Shown: positions 29,163 through 39,036 of the stretch, one piece after another
How the letters are laid out: each line of letters opens with the position of its first letter
Position numbering within the stretch: the stretch's first letter is position 1
Source: Alphaproteobacteria bacterium
Lineage (GTDB): Bacteria > Pseudomonadota > Alphaproteobacteria > UBA6615
NCBI GenBank assembly: GCA_022449545.1
Contig: JAKUPN010000002.1
Location: 234,933-298,932 of the forward strand
DNA: 64,000 bases
Reading direction: 5' to 3'
Notes under the pieces: generated by a model
Told to the model about the DNA's origin: nothing
The model's database searches: none
What the model saw: the letters and a program-made list of their open reading frames with translations, nothing else
Made by a program: the position numbers and the translations under genes

Positions 29163-29987
29163 ATGACAAACATAAGTTCATTGCCCAGAGAATTAGCTCC
29201 AGGAGTTTTTTGGTTAGGCGATTGTTTGGAGCAACCCTTTAAGGGTAAGATTTATCACGCCTATAATGCTGCATTTTTGGTTATTGGATCGAAATCATCT
29301 TTATTGGTTGAGACAGGTCACCCAAAAGATTTTCCTTTAATTGAGAAACAGATGTCGGAAGTTCTGTCAAACACAAAAGCTCCATTACGGCATTTGTTTT
29401 TGACTCACCAGGAAACACCACATTCGGGCGGTCTCGGAAGAATGCTACGCCGTTTTCCTGAGTTAACTATACATGGCGATATAAGCGACTATCATTTAGC
29501 TTTTCCCGAATATGCAGACATACTTCGTCCAATGGAGGTAGGTGATTCTATCGATTTGGGAGATAGACTTTTTGTTGCTGCAGAACCGGTTGTTCGTGAC
29601 ATGCGCACAAGTTTGTGGGGATTTGATGCTGGAGAAAAAGTCCTCTTTCCAGGCGATGGCTTCGCTTACAGTCATTATCATTGGGACGGTCATTGTGGAC
29701 AGATTGCTGAGGAAGCTGAATCCCTTGACCTTAAAGATGTTTCGGCAGTTTTCGCCGAACGGGCCCTATACTGGACCATGTTTGTTGATATGAACATTTA
29801 TGTTGAACGCATGTATACTCTTCTTGATGAATTAGGAGTTAAGGTTATAGCGCCCACACATGGTCTTCCAGTCCTTGATTTAGAGACAACAGTTCCTCTT
29901 GCTATGGAAGGTCTGTTGTCAGGTAGAGATTTAATTTTTTCGGATAGGGCTACTATGTCTTCTAATCATAAAGAGGCTGTGGTCTAA
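29163..29987 (+). CDS. MBL-fold hydrolase (flavodiiron/ODP-like) with non-canonical metal motif HQETPH
   Basis: SLLVETGHPKDFPLI; LFLTHQETPHSGGLGRML; VLFPGDGFAYSHYHWDGHCG; KVIAPTHGLPV. Confidence 0.85.
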   Translation: MTNISSLPRELAPGVFWLGDCLEQPFKGKIYHAYNAAFLVIGSKSSLLVETGHPKDFPLIEKQMSEVLSNTKAPLRHLFLTHQETPHSGGLGRMLRRFPELTIHGDISDYHLAFPEYADILRPMEVGDSIDLGDRLFVAAEPVVRDMRTSLWGFDAGEKVLFPGDGFAYSHYHWDGHCGQIAEEAESLDLKDVSAVFAERALYWTMFVDMNIYVERMYTLLDELGVKVIAPTHGLPVLDLETTVPLAMEGLLSGRDLIFSDRATMSSNHKEAVV

Positions 29988-30038
29988 GATTTTTGCTAGT
30001 AAGTTATTGGTTAATATACTTTTAAAGGGGAATAAAAA

Positions 30039-30872
30039 ATGCCATTAGCAAAAGTGAATGGGCTTAACATTAATTATGAAGTTATAGGAAATGAGGGCCC
30101 ATGGGTAACGTTGATAACTGGCGGTCGACGTGGTTACAGTGAATTTGTTCCCTTGGCCAAAAAAATTGCTGCTTGTGGGTTTCATGTATTAATGCATGAC
30201 AGGCGTAATACAGGCGCTTCCGACACATCATTTGATGGTACTGAAGTCGAGGAGTCGGTTTGGGCAGATGATTTATATGAACTGCTCAATCAGTTGGGTG
30301 GTCTACCTGCATTTATAGGCGGATCTTCATCCGGAGCCAGAACAGCAATAATGTTTGGTTTGCGACACCCTGACTCAGCAAGAGGTCTATTATTGTTTCG
30401 GGTTACAGGAGGCGCATTTGCTGCAGAGCGTTTACCAGAAAGTTATTACAACCAGTTTATACGAATGGCTGAGGCGGGAGGAATGGAAGCTATTTGCGCA
30501 GATCCTCAATATGCTGAAAGAATTGCAGCTAATCCGGCCACAGGTGAAATTTTAAGAAACATGGATCCAAATGATTTTATTGCTGCACTTACGAAGTGGA
30601 GAGATTTATTTGTTTCTGGCAAAGATCTACCTGTGTTTGGAGTTACAGAAGCAGAACTTAACTCAATGAAAATGCCTGTGATTATTATACCTGGAAATGA
30701 TAAGATACATGACTCCAGGGCTGGTAGAATTGTTCATGAAATGATACCAGGAAGTAAACTGCATCAGCTGCCTATAGAAGATCAGGACTTGGATCTTGTC
30801 CCTTTTGAGGAGTGGACGCCGCATGAGCCGGAGATAACATCTGTATTCACAGAGTTTATGAGTAATCACTAA
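30039..30872 (+). CDS. alpha/beta hydrolase
   Basis: VLMHDRRNTGASD; PAFIGGSSSGARTAIMFGLRHP. Confidence 0.88.
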   Translation: MPLAKVNGLNINYEVIGNEGPWVTLITGGRRGYSEFVPLAKKIAACGFHVLMHDRRNTGASDTSFDGTEVEESVWADDLYELLNQLGGLPAFIGGSSSGARTAIMFGLRHPDSARGLLLFRVTGGAFAAERLPESYYNQFIRMAEAGGMEAICADPQYAERIAANPATGEILRNMDPNDFIAALTKWRDLFVSGKDLPVFGVTEAELNSMKMPVIIIPGNDKIHDSRAGRIVHEMIPGSKLHQLPIEDQDLDLVPFEEWTPHEPEITSVFTEFMSNH

Positions 30873-30898
30873 CTGAAACTAGTAAACAAGAGATCGCC

Positions 30899-31906
30899 AT
30901 GCCCATAATCGGCTCTGCTGTTCAGTTTAGTAGAACTGGAAATCCAGTTGATGTTGTTGAGGTCGAAGAGATCAGCACTCCAGATCCGACTGAGGGAGAA
31001 ATACTATGCCAAATTGAGGCTGCTCCTATAGCCCCATCTCATATTTTAACTCTGTCCGGTGTTTATGGGGACTTACCTGATTTGCCTGCTGTTCCTGGGA
31101 ATGATGCTCTAGCTAAGGTGATTAAATTAGGTTCTGGCGTGTCAGATTTTCAGATTGGTGATCAATTTTTGCTTCCTCGAGGCTCTGGTAGTTGGAGACA
31201 ATACGCAACGGTTAAAGCCAAAGACATTATTGTTACTTTTCCTCCCGGCGGGAATCCCCTCCAGCTATCAATGCTTCTTGCAAACCCGCCGACGGCTTAT
31301 TTGATGCTTACACAATATCTTAATTTGCAATCAGGAGATTGGGTGATTCAAAATGCATCTAATTCTTCAACTGGTCAGTATTTGATACAATTAGCTCGCT
31401 ATTTTGGTTGGAAAACTGTGTGTGTAGTAAGACGTGAAGAGTCTTTAAAGATACCTGAAAAGTGCGGTGGAGATGTGGTTTTGGTTGATGGCACCGATTT
31501 GGCTGAGCGTGTTAAAGAAGCAACGGGGGGGGCGGATATCAAGCTTGGGCTTGATGCTGTAGCAGGATCAGCGACTGAAAGAATATCTTCCTGCCTGTCA
31601 CCCAAGGCAACCATTGTTAACTATGGATTACTTTCCGGTGAGCCATGCCAAGTAAAAGCAAATGATTTAGTTTTTAGAGAAATTACCCTTACAGGTTTTT
31701 GGCTTAATAAATGGCTTAGAGAAAAAAGCACCAGTGCTGAAAGAGAGCAGGTATATGCTCTCTTGCGAGATTTAGTAGTCAAAGGAATACTTTTTGCTGA
31801 GGTAGAGGCCACCTATCCACTTTCAAAAGCGAAGGAGGCGGTAGCTCACTCAACTAATGGAAGTAAAAGAGGTAAAATTTTATTTACCCCACAAATAGAA
31901 TCCTAG
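30899..31906 (+). CDS. MDR-family dehydrogenase/trans-2-enoyl-CoA reductase-like
   Basis: PAVPGNDALAKVIKLGSGV; LQSGDWVIQNASNSSTGQYLIQLARYFGWKTVCVVRR; KRGKILFTP. Confidence 0.88.
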   Translation: MPIIGSAVQFSRTGNPVDVVEVEEISTPDPTEGEILCQIEAAPIAPSHILTLSGVYGDLPDLPAVPGNDALAKVIKLGSGVSDFQIGDQFLLPRGSGSWRQYATVKAKDIIVTFPPGGNPLQLSMLLANPPTAYLMLTQYLNLQSGDWVIQNASNSSTGQYLIQLARYFGWKTVCVVRREESLKIPEKCGGDVVLVDGTDLAERVKEATGGADIKLGLDAVAGSATERISSCLSPKATIVNYGLLSGEPCQVKANDLVFREITLTGFWLNKWLREKSTSAEREQVYALLRDLVVKGILFAEVEATYPLSKAKEAVAHSTNGSKRGKILFTPQIES

Positions 31907-31958
31907 AATCCTATTGTTTTTTCTATAGAGTGACGAATATTTTAAAGAAAAGGTTAGA

Positions 31959-33554
31959 GTGAATAAAAAAACAAAATATGACGCAGTAATTGTCGGTGCT
32001 GGTTTTGCTGGCATGTATATGCTTTTCAGGCTTCGCAAAATGGGTCTTTCTGTTTCAGTTTTTGAGGCTGGGGCAGATTTGGGAGGAACGTGGTACTGGA
32101 ATCGCTATCCTGGAGCTAGATGTGACGTTGAGAGTATGCAGTACTCCTACCAGTTTGATGAGGAATTACAACAGGAATGGGAATGGAGTGAGAGATATGC
32201 CACCCAGCCAGAGATATTAAAATATATAGATCATGTAGCAAAAAAATATAATTTACGTTCAGATATTAGATTTAATACAAAAGTTACAAAGGCTTTTTTT
32301 GATGAAAAAGTTAACCATTGGCAAATTGAAACCGATGATGGTGAAAAACTAATAGCTCAATATTGTATAATGGCTACGGGTTGTCTTTCTTCAGTCAATA
32401 AACCGGATTTCAAAGGGAAAGAATCATTCACTGGTTCAATTTATTATACAGGAGAGTGGCCACAAGAGGGGGTTGATCTCAGCAATAAACGAGTAGGAAT
32501 AATAGGAACAGGCTCTTCAGCAATCCAATCAATACCTGTGATTGCGAAATCAGTAGATGAGTTAACTGTGTTTCAAAGAACTGCAAACTATGCCGTTCCT
32601 GCTCATAATAAGCCTCTTGATCCTGATCAAGTTCGAAAAATAAAAGATAATTATGCTGAATTTAGAGCTAAAGCAAAATTAACGCCAACGGGTAACTTGT
32701 TTGAAATTGGCAAAGATTCGGTAACGCTTGATTCTGAAGAAGAGCGGGCGAAAAGTTATGAAAAACGATGGCAAGCTGGAGGATTACCGTTTCTGTCAGC
32801 TTATGCAGACGTAATGTTAGATTCTGAATCGAACAGAGTAGCAGCAGACTTTGTGCGTGAGAAAATACGTGAAATAGTTAACGATCGAGCTGTTGCTGAC
32901 TTATTAACACCTAAAAACATTATTGGTTGTAAACGGCTTTGTGTTGATACCGGTTATTATGAGACCTTCAATAAAGATAATGTAAAATTGGTAGACATCA
33001 GTGCATCGGGAATAGATGCACTCTGTGAGTCCGGGGTTCGTATTGGCAAAAAGGTATATGAACTAGATGTAATAATTTCTGCTACTGGATTTGATGCAAT
33101 GACTGGAGCATTGCTTAACATCGATATTCGTGGAAAAAAGGGTTTACCTCTAAAAGAAAAATGGAATGAAGGCCCAAAAAGCTATTTGGGGGTGGCCTTA
33201 GCAGGCTTTCCAAACCTCTTTACGATTACAGGTCCAGGAAGTCCTTCCGTGATTTCTAATATGCTCCCGGCAATTGAACAGCATGTTGATTGGATTACTG
33301 AATGCATATCGTATATGCGCAACAAAGGTTTTGCAGTAATTGATGCACAAACTGAAGCTGAGGAAGAGTGGATATCTCACGTTAGAGACGTCGCAGATAT
33401 GTCGCTACGTTCCACTTGTAATTCTTGGTATGTTGGAGCCAACATACCAGGTAAGCCGCGAATATATATGCCTTATATTGGTGGGGTGCCTGCTTATGCA
33501 AAAAAATGCAAAGAAGTAGCTTCTGCTGGTTATAAGGGGTTTGCTCTTAACTAA
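31959..33554 (+). CDS. flavin-containing Baeyer-Villiger-type monooxygenase
   Basis: AVIVGAGFAGMYMLFRLRKMGLSVSVFEAGADLGGTWYWNRYPGARCDVESMQYSY; GTGSSAIQ; KRLCVDTGYYETFNKDNVKLVD. Confidence 0.95.
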   Translation: MNKKTKYDAVIVGAGFAGMYMLFRLRKMGLSVSVFEAGADLGGTWYWNRYPGARCDVESMQYSYQFDEELQQEWEWSERYATQPEILKYIDHVAKKYNLRSDIRFNTKVTKAFFDEKVNHWQIETDDGEKLIAQYCIMATGCLSSVNKPDFKGKESFTGSIYYTGEWPQEGVDLSNKRVGIIGTGSSAIQSIPVIAKSVDELTVFQRTANYAVPAHNKPLDPDQVRKIKDNYAEFRAKAKLTPTGNLFEIGKDSVTLDSEEERAKSYEKRWQAGGLPFLSAYADVMLDSESNRVAADFVREKIREIVNDRAVADLLTPKNIIGCKRLCVDTGYYETFNKDNVKLVDISASGIDALCESGVRIGKKVYELDVIISATGFDAMTGALLNIDIRGKKGLPLKEKWNEGPKSYLGVALAGFPNLFTITGPGSPSVISNMLPAIEQHVDWITECISYMRNKGFAVIDAQTEAEEEWISHVRDVADMSLRSTCNSWYVGANIPGKPRIYMPYIGGVPAYAKKCKEVASAGYKGFALN

Positions 33555-34306
33555 AGGTCTAGTTCTTTATAATAGCGGAAAATCCCATGCTGGTTAAAAG
33601 CGATTCGTTGGGAGGAATTCAAATACTTATCTATACGAGTTCTATTTGATATTCTGTTGTGCAGGGCGGTAACATTTGGATAATTTTTTTGCTTTTCTGA
33701 CATCAATATAGGAAATGCGTAACGTAGACCCTCGATTATTTGAAATAATGAGAGGTCAGCATATGTTGTTCTTTTTCCCACCAAATATTTTTCACTAGAT
33801 GAATCTCTAGATAGAATTTTTTCCATATATCCCAAAAACTTTGGTAAACGCTCTGATCTAAAATTTGATGCTCTACGAATGGCCTCTTCCTTTTGTTCTT
33901 CATAATAAAAGCTTTTTGCCAAAGGATGATGTACATCGTGAACCTCAACTAAAAAGTCATTGATTGTAAGTTGGATTGTGTGGGTCCACATACGGCCTTT
34001 TTCACTGGTGGGCGACAATCTATGTTTTTCACCCAAAAACATTAATATATTTGCAGTTTGGGATATTAGCCGATTTCCATATTTTAAGATGGGTGGGGCA
34101 AATGGAGGATGCTCTTTAGAACCGTTCTCTAAAATCTTTATCATGGCTGTTACACCAGTTTTTTTGTTCTCCGATAGACGTGCTACATCTATATATTTTG
34201 CATCCGCTTCTACTAAGGCTAAGCGAATAAATTCACCTCTACCCTGAATTGTCGGCCAATAAAAAAGTTCGTAGATCAATTGTATAAATCCTAATTTAAT
34301 ATTCAA
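33551..34306 (-). CDS. glutathione S-transferase family protein
   Basis: YELFYWPTIQGRGEFIRLALVEADAKYID; GKRTTYADLSLFQIIEGLRY. Confidence 0.88.
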   Translation of the reverse strand: MNIKLGFIQLIYELFYWPTIQGRGEFIRLALVEADAKYIDVARLSENKKTGVTAMIKILENGSKEHPPFAPPILKYGNRLISQTANILMFLGEKHRLSPTSEKGRMWTHTIQLTINDFLVEVHDVHHPLAKSFYYEEQKEEAIRRASNFRSERLPKFLGYMEKILSRDSSSEKYLVGKRTTYADLSLFQIIEGLRYAFPILMSEKQKNYPNVTALHNRISNRTRIDKYLNSSQRIAFNQHGIFRYYKELDL

Positions 34307-34524
34307 TCAACTGATTCATATTCGTGCTTGTGCCAAGCATTATGTTCTATACTTCTTCTCCATAGATAATAAAGAAAGTGTACAACTGTTAAAAGAATAA
34401 AAAATTCTCAATTCAGTTATTGGAAATGTCGATGAATACACGTAAGTATTTATCTTTAATATAAAACAACAAAGGGTTGCTTTTTTTTGAGGTAACCTGA
34501 CAGAAACTAAGGAGGGCCATAAAA

Positions 34525-35460
34525 GTGAAATTGCTTTTTTTTAATGACTTTAGGCTAGGGCTTTTAAAAGGCGATAGTGTAGTCGATTTAACCGACCAAG
34601 TTCAGGACGTGCCACATACTGGCCCACACAACCTAATCATTGGACTAATTGAACAATTCTCTAATTACAGACAACAACTCGAACTATTTTCAGAAAGTGC
34701 TCCAACCATCCCCCTTGGAGAAGTTCGCATCAGGCCTCCCCTACCGAAGCCCGGTAATATAGATTGCATGGCAGTTAACTATATGGAAGATGGAACTCTG
34801 CAAAAGCCAGCGCCGATTAATGCGTTTCACAAGGCTTCTAATTGTGTAATTGGCCATGGGGATACAATGATATTGACTGATATTCCTGCAGCAATATTCG
34901 AAGGTGAAGCAGAGCTTGGTCTCGTTATTGGAAAAAGGGCGTCGCATGTTCCTTTAGAAAAGGCCATGGATTATATATTTGGTTATTTTAACTTTATAGA
35001 TGGATCGGCAAGAGGATTGCCGCCAGATACAAACGTTTTTTTTCAAGCAAAATCCAGGGATACTTTTGCTCCGATTGGTCCTTATCTTGTTACAGCTGAT
35101 GAAATTGAAAATCCTCAGAATTTACAAGTAAAGCTTTCTGTAAATGGAAATGTTAAACAAGATTTTAATACCGACGACATGGCACATAAAATTCCTCGTT
35201 TAATCGAATGGATTAGTTCAATTCATGATCTTGAACCCGGAGATATTATTGCTACAGGAACGAACCACCGAGGCTTAAATGCTTTTCAAGATGGAGATAT
35301 AGTTGAGATGGAAATAGAGGGACTAGGGCAATTGAAAATTGATATCAGAGATGACCTTAAGCGCACCTGGTCGAGAGACACTCGGTCTGAACACACTGGA
35401 AAGGGACTTGAAGGTCGTTTTACTCCACAACTAACTGGAAAATACGCTGAAGGAGGTTGA
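34525..35460 (+). CDS. fumarylacetoacetate hydrolase (FAH) family protein
   Basis: EGEAELGLVIGKRASHVPLEKAMDYIFGYFNFIDGSARG; LEPGDIIATGTNHRG. Confidence 0.92.
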   Translation: MKLLFFNDFRLGLLKGDSVVDLTDQVQDVPHTGPHNLIIGLIEQFSNYRQQLELFSESAPTIPLGEVRIRPPLPKPGNIDCMAVNYMEDGTLQKPAPINAFHKASNCVIGHGDTMILTDIPAAIFEGEAELGLVIGKRASHVPLEKAMDYIFGYFNFIDGSARGLPPDTNVFFQAKSRDTFAPIGPYLVTADEIENPQNLQVKLSVNGNVKQDFNTDDMAHKIPRLIEWISSIHDLEPGDIIATGTNHRGLNAFQDGDIVEMEIEGLGQLKIDIRDDLKRTWSRDTRSEHTGKGLEGRFTPQLTGKYAEGG

Positions 35461-35555
35461 TTCAAAATTATGATTTTAGACGCTTCAGGTTGCAGAGGTC
35501 TCTGATATCAAAGAAAGTTATAAATTAACCCACAAATAATGAGGCGGCTTCACAT

Positions 35556-36452
35556 TTGTTTCCTGTAAAAAATAACAAAATTAGGGGAATTTTAAGTATG
35601 ATTTTGGGTGGAGCCGCTCTGACAATCAGCGATGCTGCCACAAAGTATTTAACTTCATCATTACCAATTGGAGAAATATTATTTATCCGGGCTCTGCTAG
35701 TCTTAATTATAATTTGGTTAATAACATCGATTAGGGGTAGGCTTGAAGATTTAAGAATTCGTTCAATTGGTGGCCAAAGTCTCCGTTCATTTCTAGCAGT
35801 ATGTTCAACAATACTTGTTGTTACGTCTCTATCTTTGCTGCCACTAAATGAGGTGATAGCTATACTTTTTGTCGGCCCGTTATTTATCGCGATCTTAGCA
35901 GGTCCATTATTGGGCGAAAGAGTTGGCATAAGACGTTGGGTGGCTATACTTATTGGGTTTGGCGGTATGCTGATTATCGTTAGACCCGGTTCTGCAGCAT
36001 TCCAACTTGCAGCTTTAATTCCAGTGGCTGCAGCGCTGGTAGCCTCATTTCGAGATATAGTTACAAGGGAGATCAGCGTAAAAGAGTCTTCTGCAGCAAT
36101 TCTGTTCTACTCTAGCCTAGCGTTGACTATATTTGGCTTAACTACTTTACCATTTGGCTGGGTTTTATTGGGTAGAGAGGAAATTATTGTGGCAATTTTT
36201 GCTGGAGTAATGTTTGGGCTTGGTCACTATTTTATTATTGAGGGTTTTAGCTATGCAGAAGCGAGTATTGTCGCCCCTTATCGTTATCTTAACATTGTTT
36301 GGGCAGCTATCCTGGGCTATCTGATCTGGCAAGAAATTCCCTCTTCTTGGACTTTTCTAGGTGCCCCTTTGATTGTAGTAAGTGGGTTATACATTTTATT
36401 AGGTGAAAAAATGGTGCCGTCCAAAGTGGTTAGTTCAAAAAATGACCTCTAA
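35556..36452 (+). CDS. EamA/DMT-family transporter
   Basis: Ten hydrophobic segments; GAALTISDAATKYLTSSLPIGEILFIRALL; ends immediately before the MFS gene; TTG start in the ORF track. Confidence 0.9.
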   Translation: MFPVKNNKIRGILSMILGGAALTISDAATKYLTSSLPIGEILFIRALLVLIIIWLITSIRGRLEDLRIRSIGGQSLRSFLAVCSTILVVTSLSLLPLNEVIAILFVGPLFIAILAGPLLGERVGIRRWVAILIGFGGMLIIVRPGSAAFQLAALIPVAAALVASFRDIVTREISVKESSAAILFYSSLALTIFGLTTLPFGWVLLGREEIIVAIFAGVMFGLGHYFIIEGFSYAEASIVAPYRYLNIVWAAILGYLIWQEIPSSWTFLGAPLIVVSGLYILLGEKMVPSKVVSSKNDL

Positions 36453-37670
36453 ATGATGACCAACAGCAAAATTATAGGCCTCTTGCGTGACACAGGTTAT
36501 CTTAGAGTTTGGTTGGTTGGGGTATGCAGTGGAGTGGCCCGTTGGCTCGAACTACTAGTGGTCGGTGTTTATGCATATGACACAACAGGATCTCCATTTT
36601 TGGTAGCCTTGCTCGTTATTTTGAGGATGTTACCCCTAGCTCTTCTTGGCTCTATTATTGGAACATTTGCAGATCGTTTATCCACAAGATTACTTCTAAT
36701 CTTGGTAATGATATCAGCTATGCTCGCAGCTTTATTCGTCTTTCTAATTTTTGCTTTCGGTTTTGATAATTATTGGTTGGTGGCAGTCTCAAGTCTTATA
36801 GCTGGCATTGTTTGGGCAACTGATATGCCTTTGCGTCGACGGCTGCTAGGAGACATAGCTGGGTTAGACAGAATCGCTCCTGCCATGAGCCTCGACAGCG
36901 CGACAAACAATGGAACGCGCATGATTGGGCCTCTTTTTGGTGGTATTTTACTGCAATGGTTAGGCCCAAGCGGGGCATTTTCTTTAAGTGCTTTGATGTA
37001 TGCAGCTTGTGTTTTACTTTTATTGGGACTACCAGTCAGTTCTGGATTTACAAAAAGAGCCGCTAACGAGCGGCCCTTGTTTAAGGACTTTAAAGAGGTT
37101 TTTAGTTTCATTGCGGCTGACCGCGATATATTGAGAATCCTTCTTATAACAGTAATTTTTAATGTTTGGGGTTTTCCGTTTATTTCTATGATTCCTGTTC
37201 TCGGACGTAGCCTTTTAGAGATTAACGCAAGCTGGATAGGAGTACTAGCAGGTCTTGAAGGAGCCGGAGCTTTGATTGGCTCTTTAATAATTGCTTTGGG
37301 TATACCTCGCTTAAGTTTTCGACAACTTTATTATTTTGGATTAATGGGTTATCTGGTTTTTGCCTTTATTACAGGTTGGATGGTTTCATCCATACCAATG
37401 GGAATAACTTTATTTATTGTTGGTTTAATGTGCGCGGGTTTCACAACCATGCAGAGCACACTTATATATTCGGCAGCTCCGCCCGAAATGAGAGGGCGTC
37501 TATTTGGAGTTGTGGTGATTTGTATAGGAACAGGTTTAATAGGGTTTGCCAATATCGGATTGATGGGAGAATTATTTGGGGCCTCTACAGCTATTCGCAT
37601 AGTGGCACTAGAAGGTTTGATCCCGCTTATATTAATAGGCTTAGGATGGCGTCAATTACGGCGTCGTTAG
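36453..37670 (+). CDS. MFS transporter
   Basis: GSIIGTFADRLSTRLLLI; VWATDMPLRRRLLGDIAG; PPEMRGRLFGVVVIC. Confidence 0.9.
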   Translation: MMTNSKIIGLLRDTGYLRVWLVGVCSGVARWLELLVVGVYAYDTTGSPFLVALLVILRMLPLALLGSIIGTFADRLSTRLLLILVMISAMLAALFVFLIFAFGFDNYWLVAVSSLIAGIVWATDMPLRRRLLGDIAGLDRIAPAMSLDSATNNGTRMIGPLFGGILLQWLGPSGAFSLSALMYAACVLLLLGLPVSSGFTKRAANERPLFKDFKEVFSFIAADRDILRILLITVIFNVWGFPFISMIPVLGRSLLEINASWIGVLAGLEGAGALIGSLIIALGIPRLSFRQLYYFGLMGYLVFAFITGWMVSSIPMGITLFIVGLMCAGFTTMQSTLIYSAAPPEMRGRLFGVVVICIGTGLIGFANIGLMGELFGASTAIRIVALEGLIPLILIGLGWRQLRRR

Positions 37671-37684
37671 TTAATCAGATAAAT

Positions 37685-39010
37685 TTATTGTTCTTGGTGA
37701 TTATGGCTATTAAGTGCGTTTTCTATTGTTTTAGCTTCGGTTAAGAGTCGGAGATCATCATTTATAGATCCAACGATTTGTAGACCCAAAGGCATACCGT
37801 TGGGTCCAGTGAATGCAGGAAGTGAAATGCAGGGCAAGTGCATCAGGGTCCAAACACTGTTAAAATATGATGGCTCGACAGACTCAATATCTAGAGGGGC
37901 TTCTCCCCGAGTTGCCGGGGTAATTATAAAATCAATATTTTTAAATACCTGGTTTATTCTTTCTCTGGCTTTCTCAGCGAGTAATTTTGCATTTTGGTAG
38001 CGGCTTTCGGAAAACTCGCTTGCTTCCTTCAAAACTCTTTGAGACCAAGGGTTAAGATTTTCGTATTGTTTAGCACAGTCCTCAGAAATTGCTCGAGCGT
38101 CTTCTGAAGTAACTATTACTGAGAATTCTTCCATTACTTCTGACACCTCATCAGGAAGCTGAATGTTCTCTACTGATGCACCGTGTTTGCTGAGGATTTC
38201 AGTGGTTTCCTTTATTATGTTTTTTGTTTCTGGCATGGCGTGTTTCCAGTGTTCTGTATGGCATAATCCCAGCCGTAAGCTACTCAATTCAGATGCTGTG
38301 GAAACCTGACTAGGGTCATTCATTGATACAGAACGCAATACTGAAATATCGTTAATTGAGCGAGAGAATATACCCGGGGTATCTATACTCGGTTTTGCGT
38401 GCCTAACCCCTCCCTTAGGTAGACCCTCAATACTTGGTTTATATCCATAAACACCACAATAAGCTGCGGGGCGTATTATAGAACCTCCTGTTTGAGATCC
38501 TATGGCTAGGGGTACCATAAAATCAGCTACTGCAGCAGCAGATCCACTTGAAGAGGCTCCCGGAGAACGACTTAAGTTATGAGGGTTTCGGGTAGTGGTA
38601 GGAAAGGCATTAGCAAACTCAGTTGTTTTTGTTTTACCAATTAATACCGCGCCAGCTGATCTTAAAATAGACACCCAATTGGAATCTCTATTTGGCTTAT
38701 GATCTTTCATAAAGCTTGTTCCATAGGCCGTTGGCATGTCAAAGGTATCGTAGATATCTTTAATGCCAATCGGGATGCCATGGATTTCACTTCGTTTTTT
38801 TTCTCCATCAAGCTTGCGTGCCTGAGAAATAGCCAGCTCAGGGTCAATGAAAGCCCATGCGTTTAGTTTTTTTTCCCGTAATTCAATTCGATCTAAACAG
38901 GCTCTTACGAGTTCTTCAGAAGATATGTTTCTCTGGTCAATTTCAATGCGAGCTTGTGCTGCTGAAAACCCTTGTAGCTCAGTAATCTGGTCTTTATCCG
39001 AAGTAGACAC
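37685..39010 (-). CDS. amidase (amidase signature family)
   Basis: GIPIGIKDIYDT; RSPGASSSGSAAAVADFMVPLAIGSQTGGSIIRPAAYCGVYGYKPS. Confidence 0.93.
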   Translation of the reverse strand: MSTSDKDQITELQGFSAAQARIEIDQRNISSEELVRACLDRIELREKKLNAWAFIDPELAISQARKLDGEKKRSEIHGIPIGIKDIYDTFDMPTAYGTSFMKDHKPNRDSNWVSILRSAGAVLIGKTKTTEFANAFPTTTRNPHNLSRSPGASSSGSAAAVADFMVPLAIGSQTGGSIIRPAAYCGVYGYKPSIEGLPKGGVRHAKPSIDTPGIFSRSINDISVLRSVSMNDPSQVSTASELSSLRLGLCHTEHWKHAMPETKNIIKETTEILSKHGASVENIQLPDEVSEVMEEFSVIVTSEDARAISEDCAKQYENLNPWSQRVLKEASEFSESRYQNAKLLAEKARERINQVFKNIDFIITPATRGEAPLDIESVEPSYFNSVWTLMHLPCISLPAFTGPNGMPLGLQIVGSINDDLRLLTEAKTIENALNSHNHQEQ

Positions 39011-39036
39011 AATTTTATCTATTTAGTCTTATTGGC

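Noticed and set aside
34325-34339. Short perfect hairpin TGCTTG-tgc-CAAGCA between GST and FAH genes
   Set aside because: 6-bp stem without T-tract is expected by chance; not called as terminator
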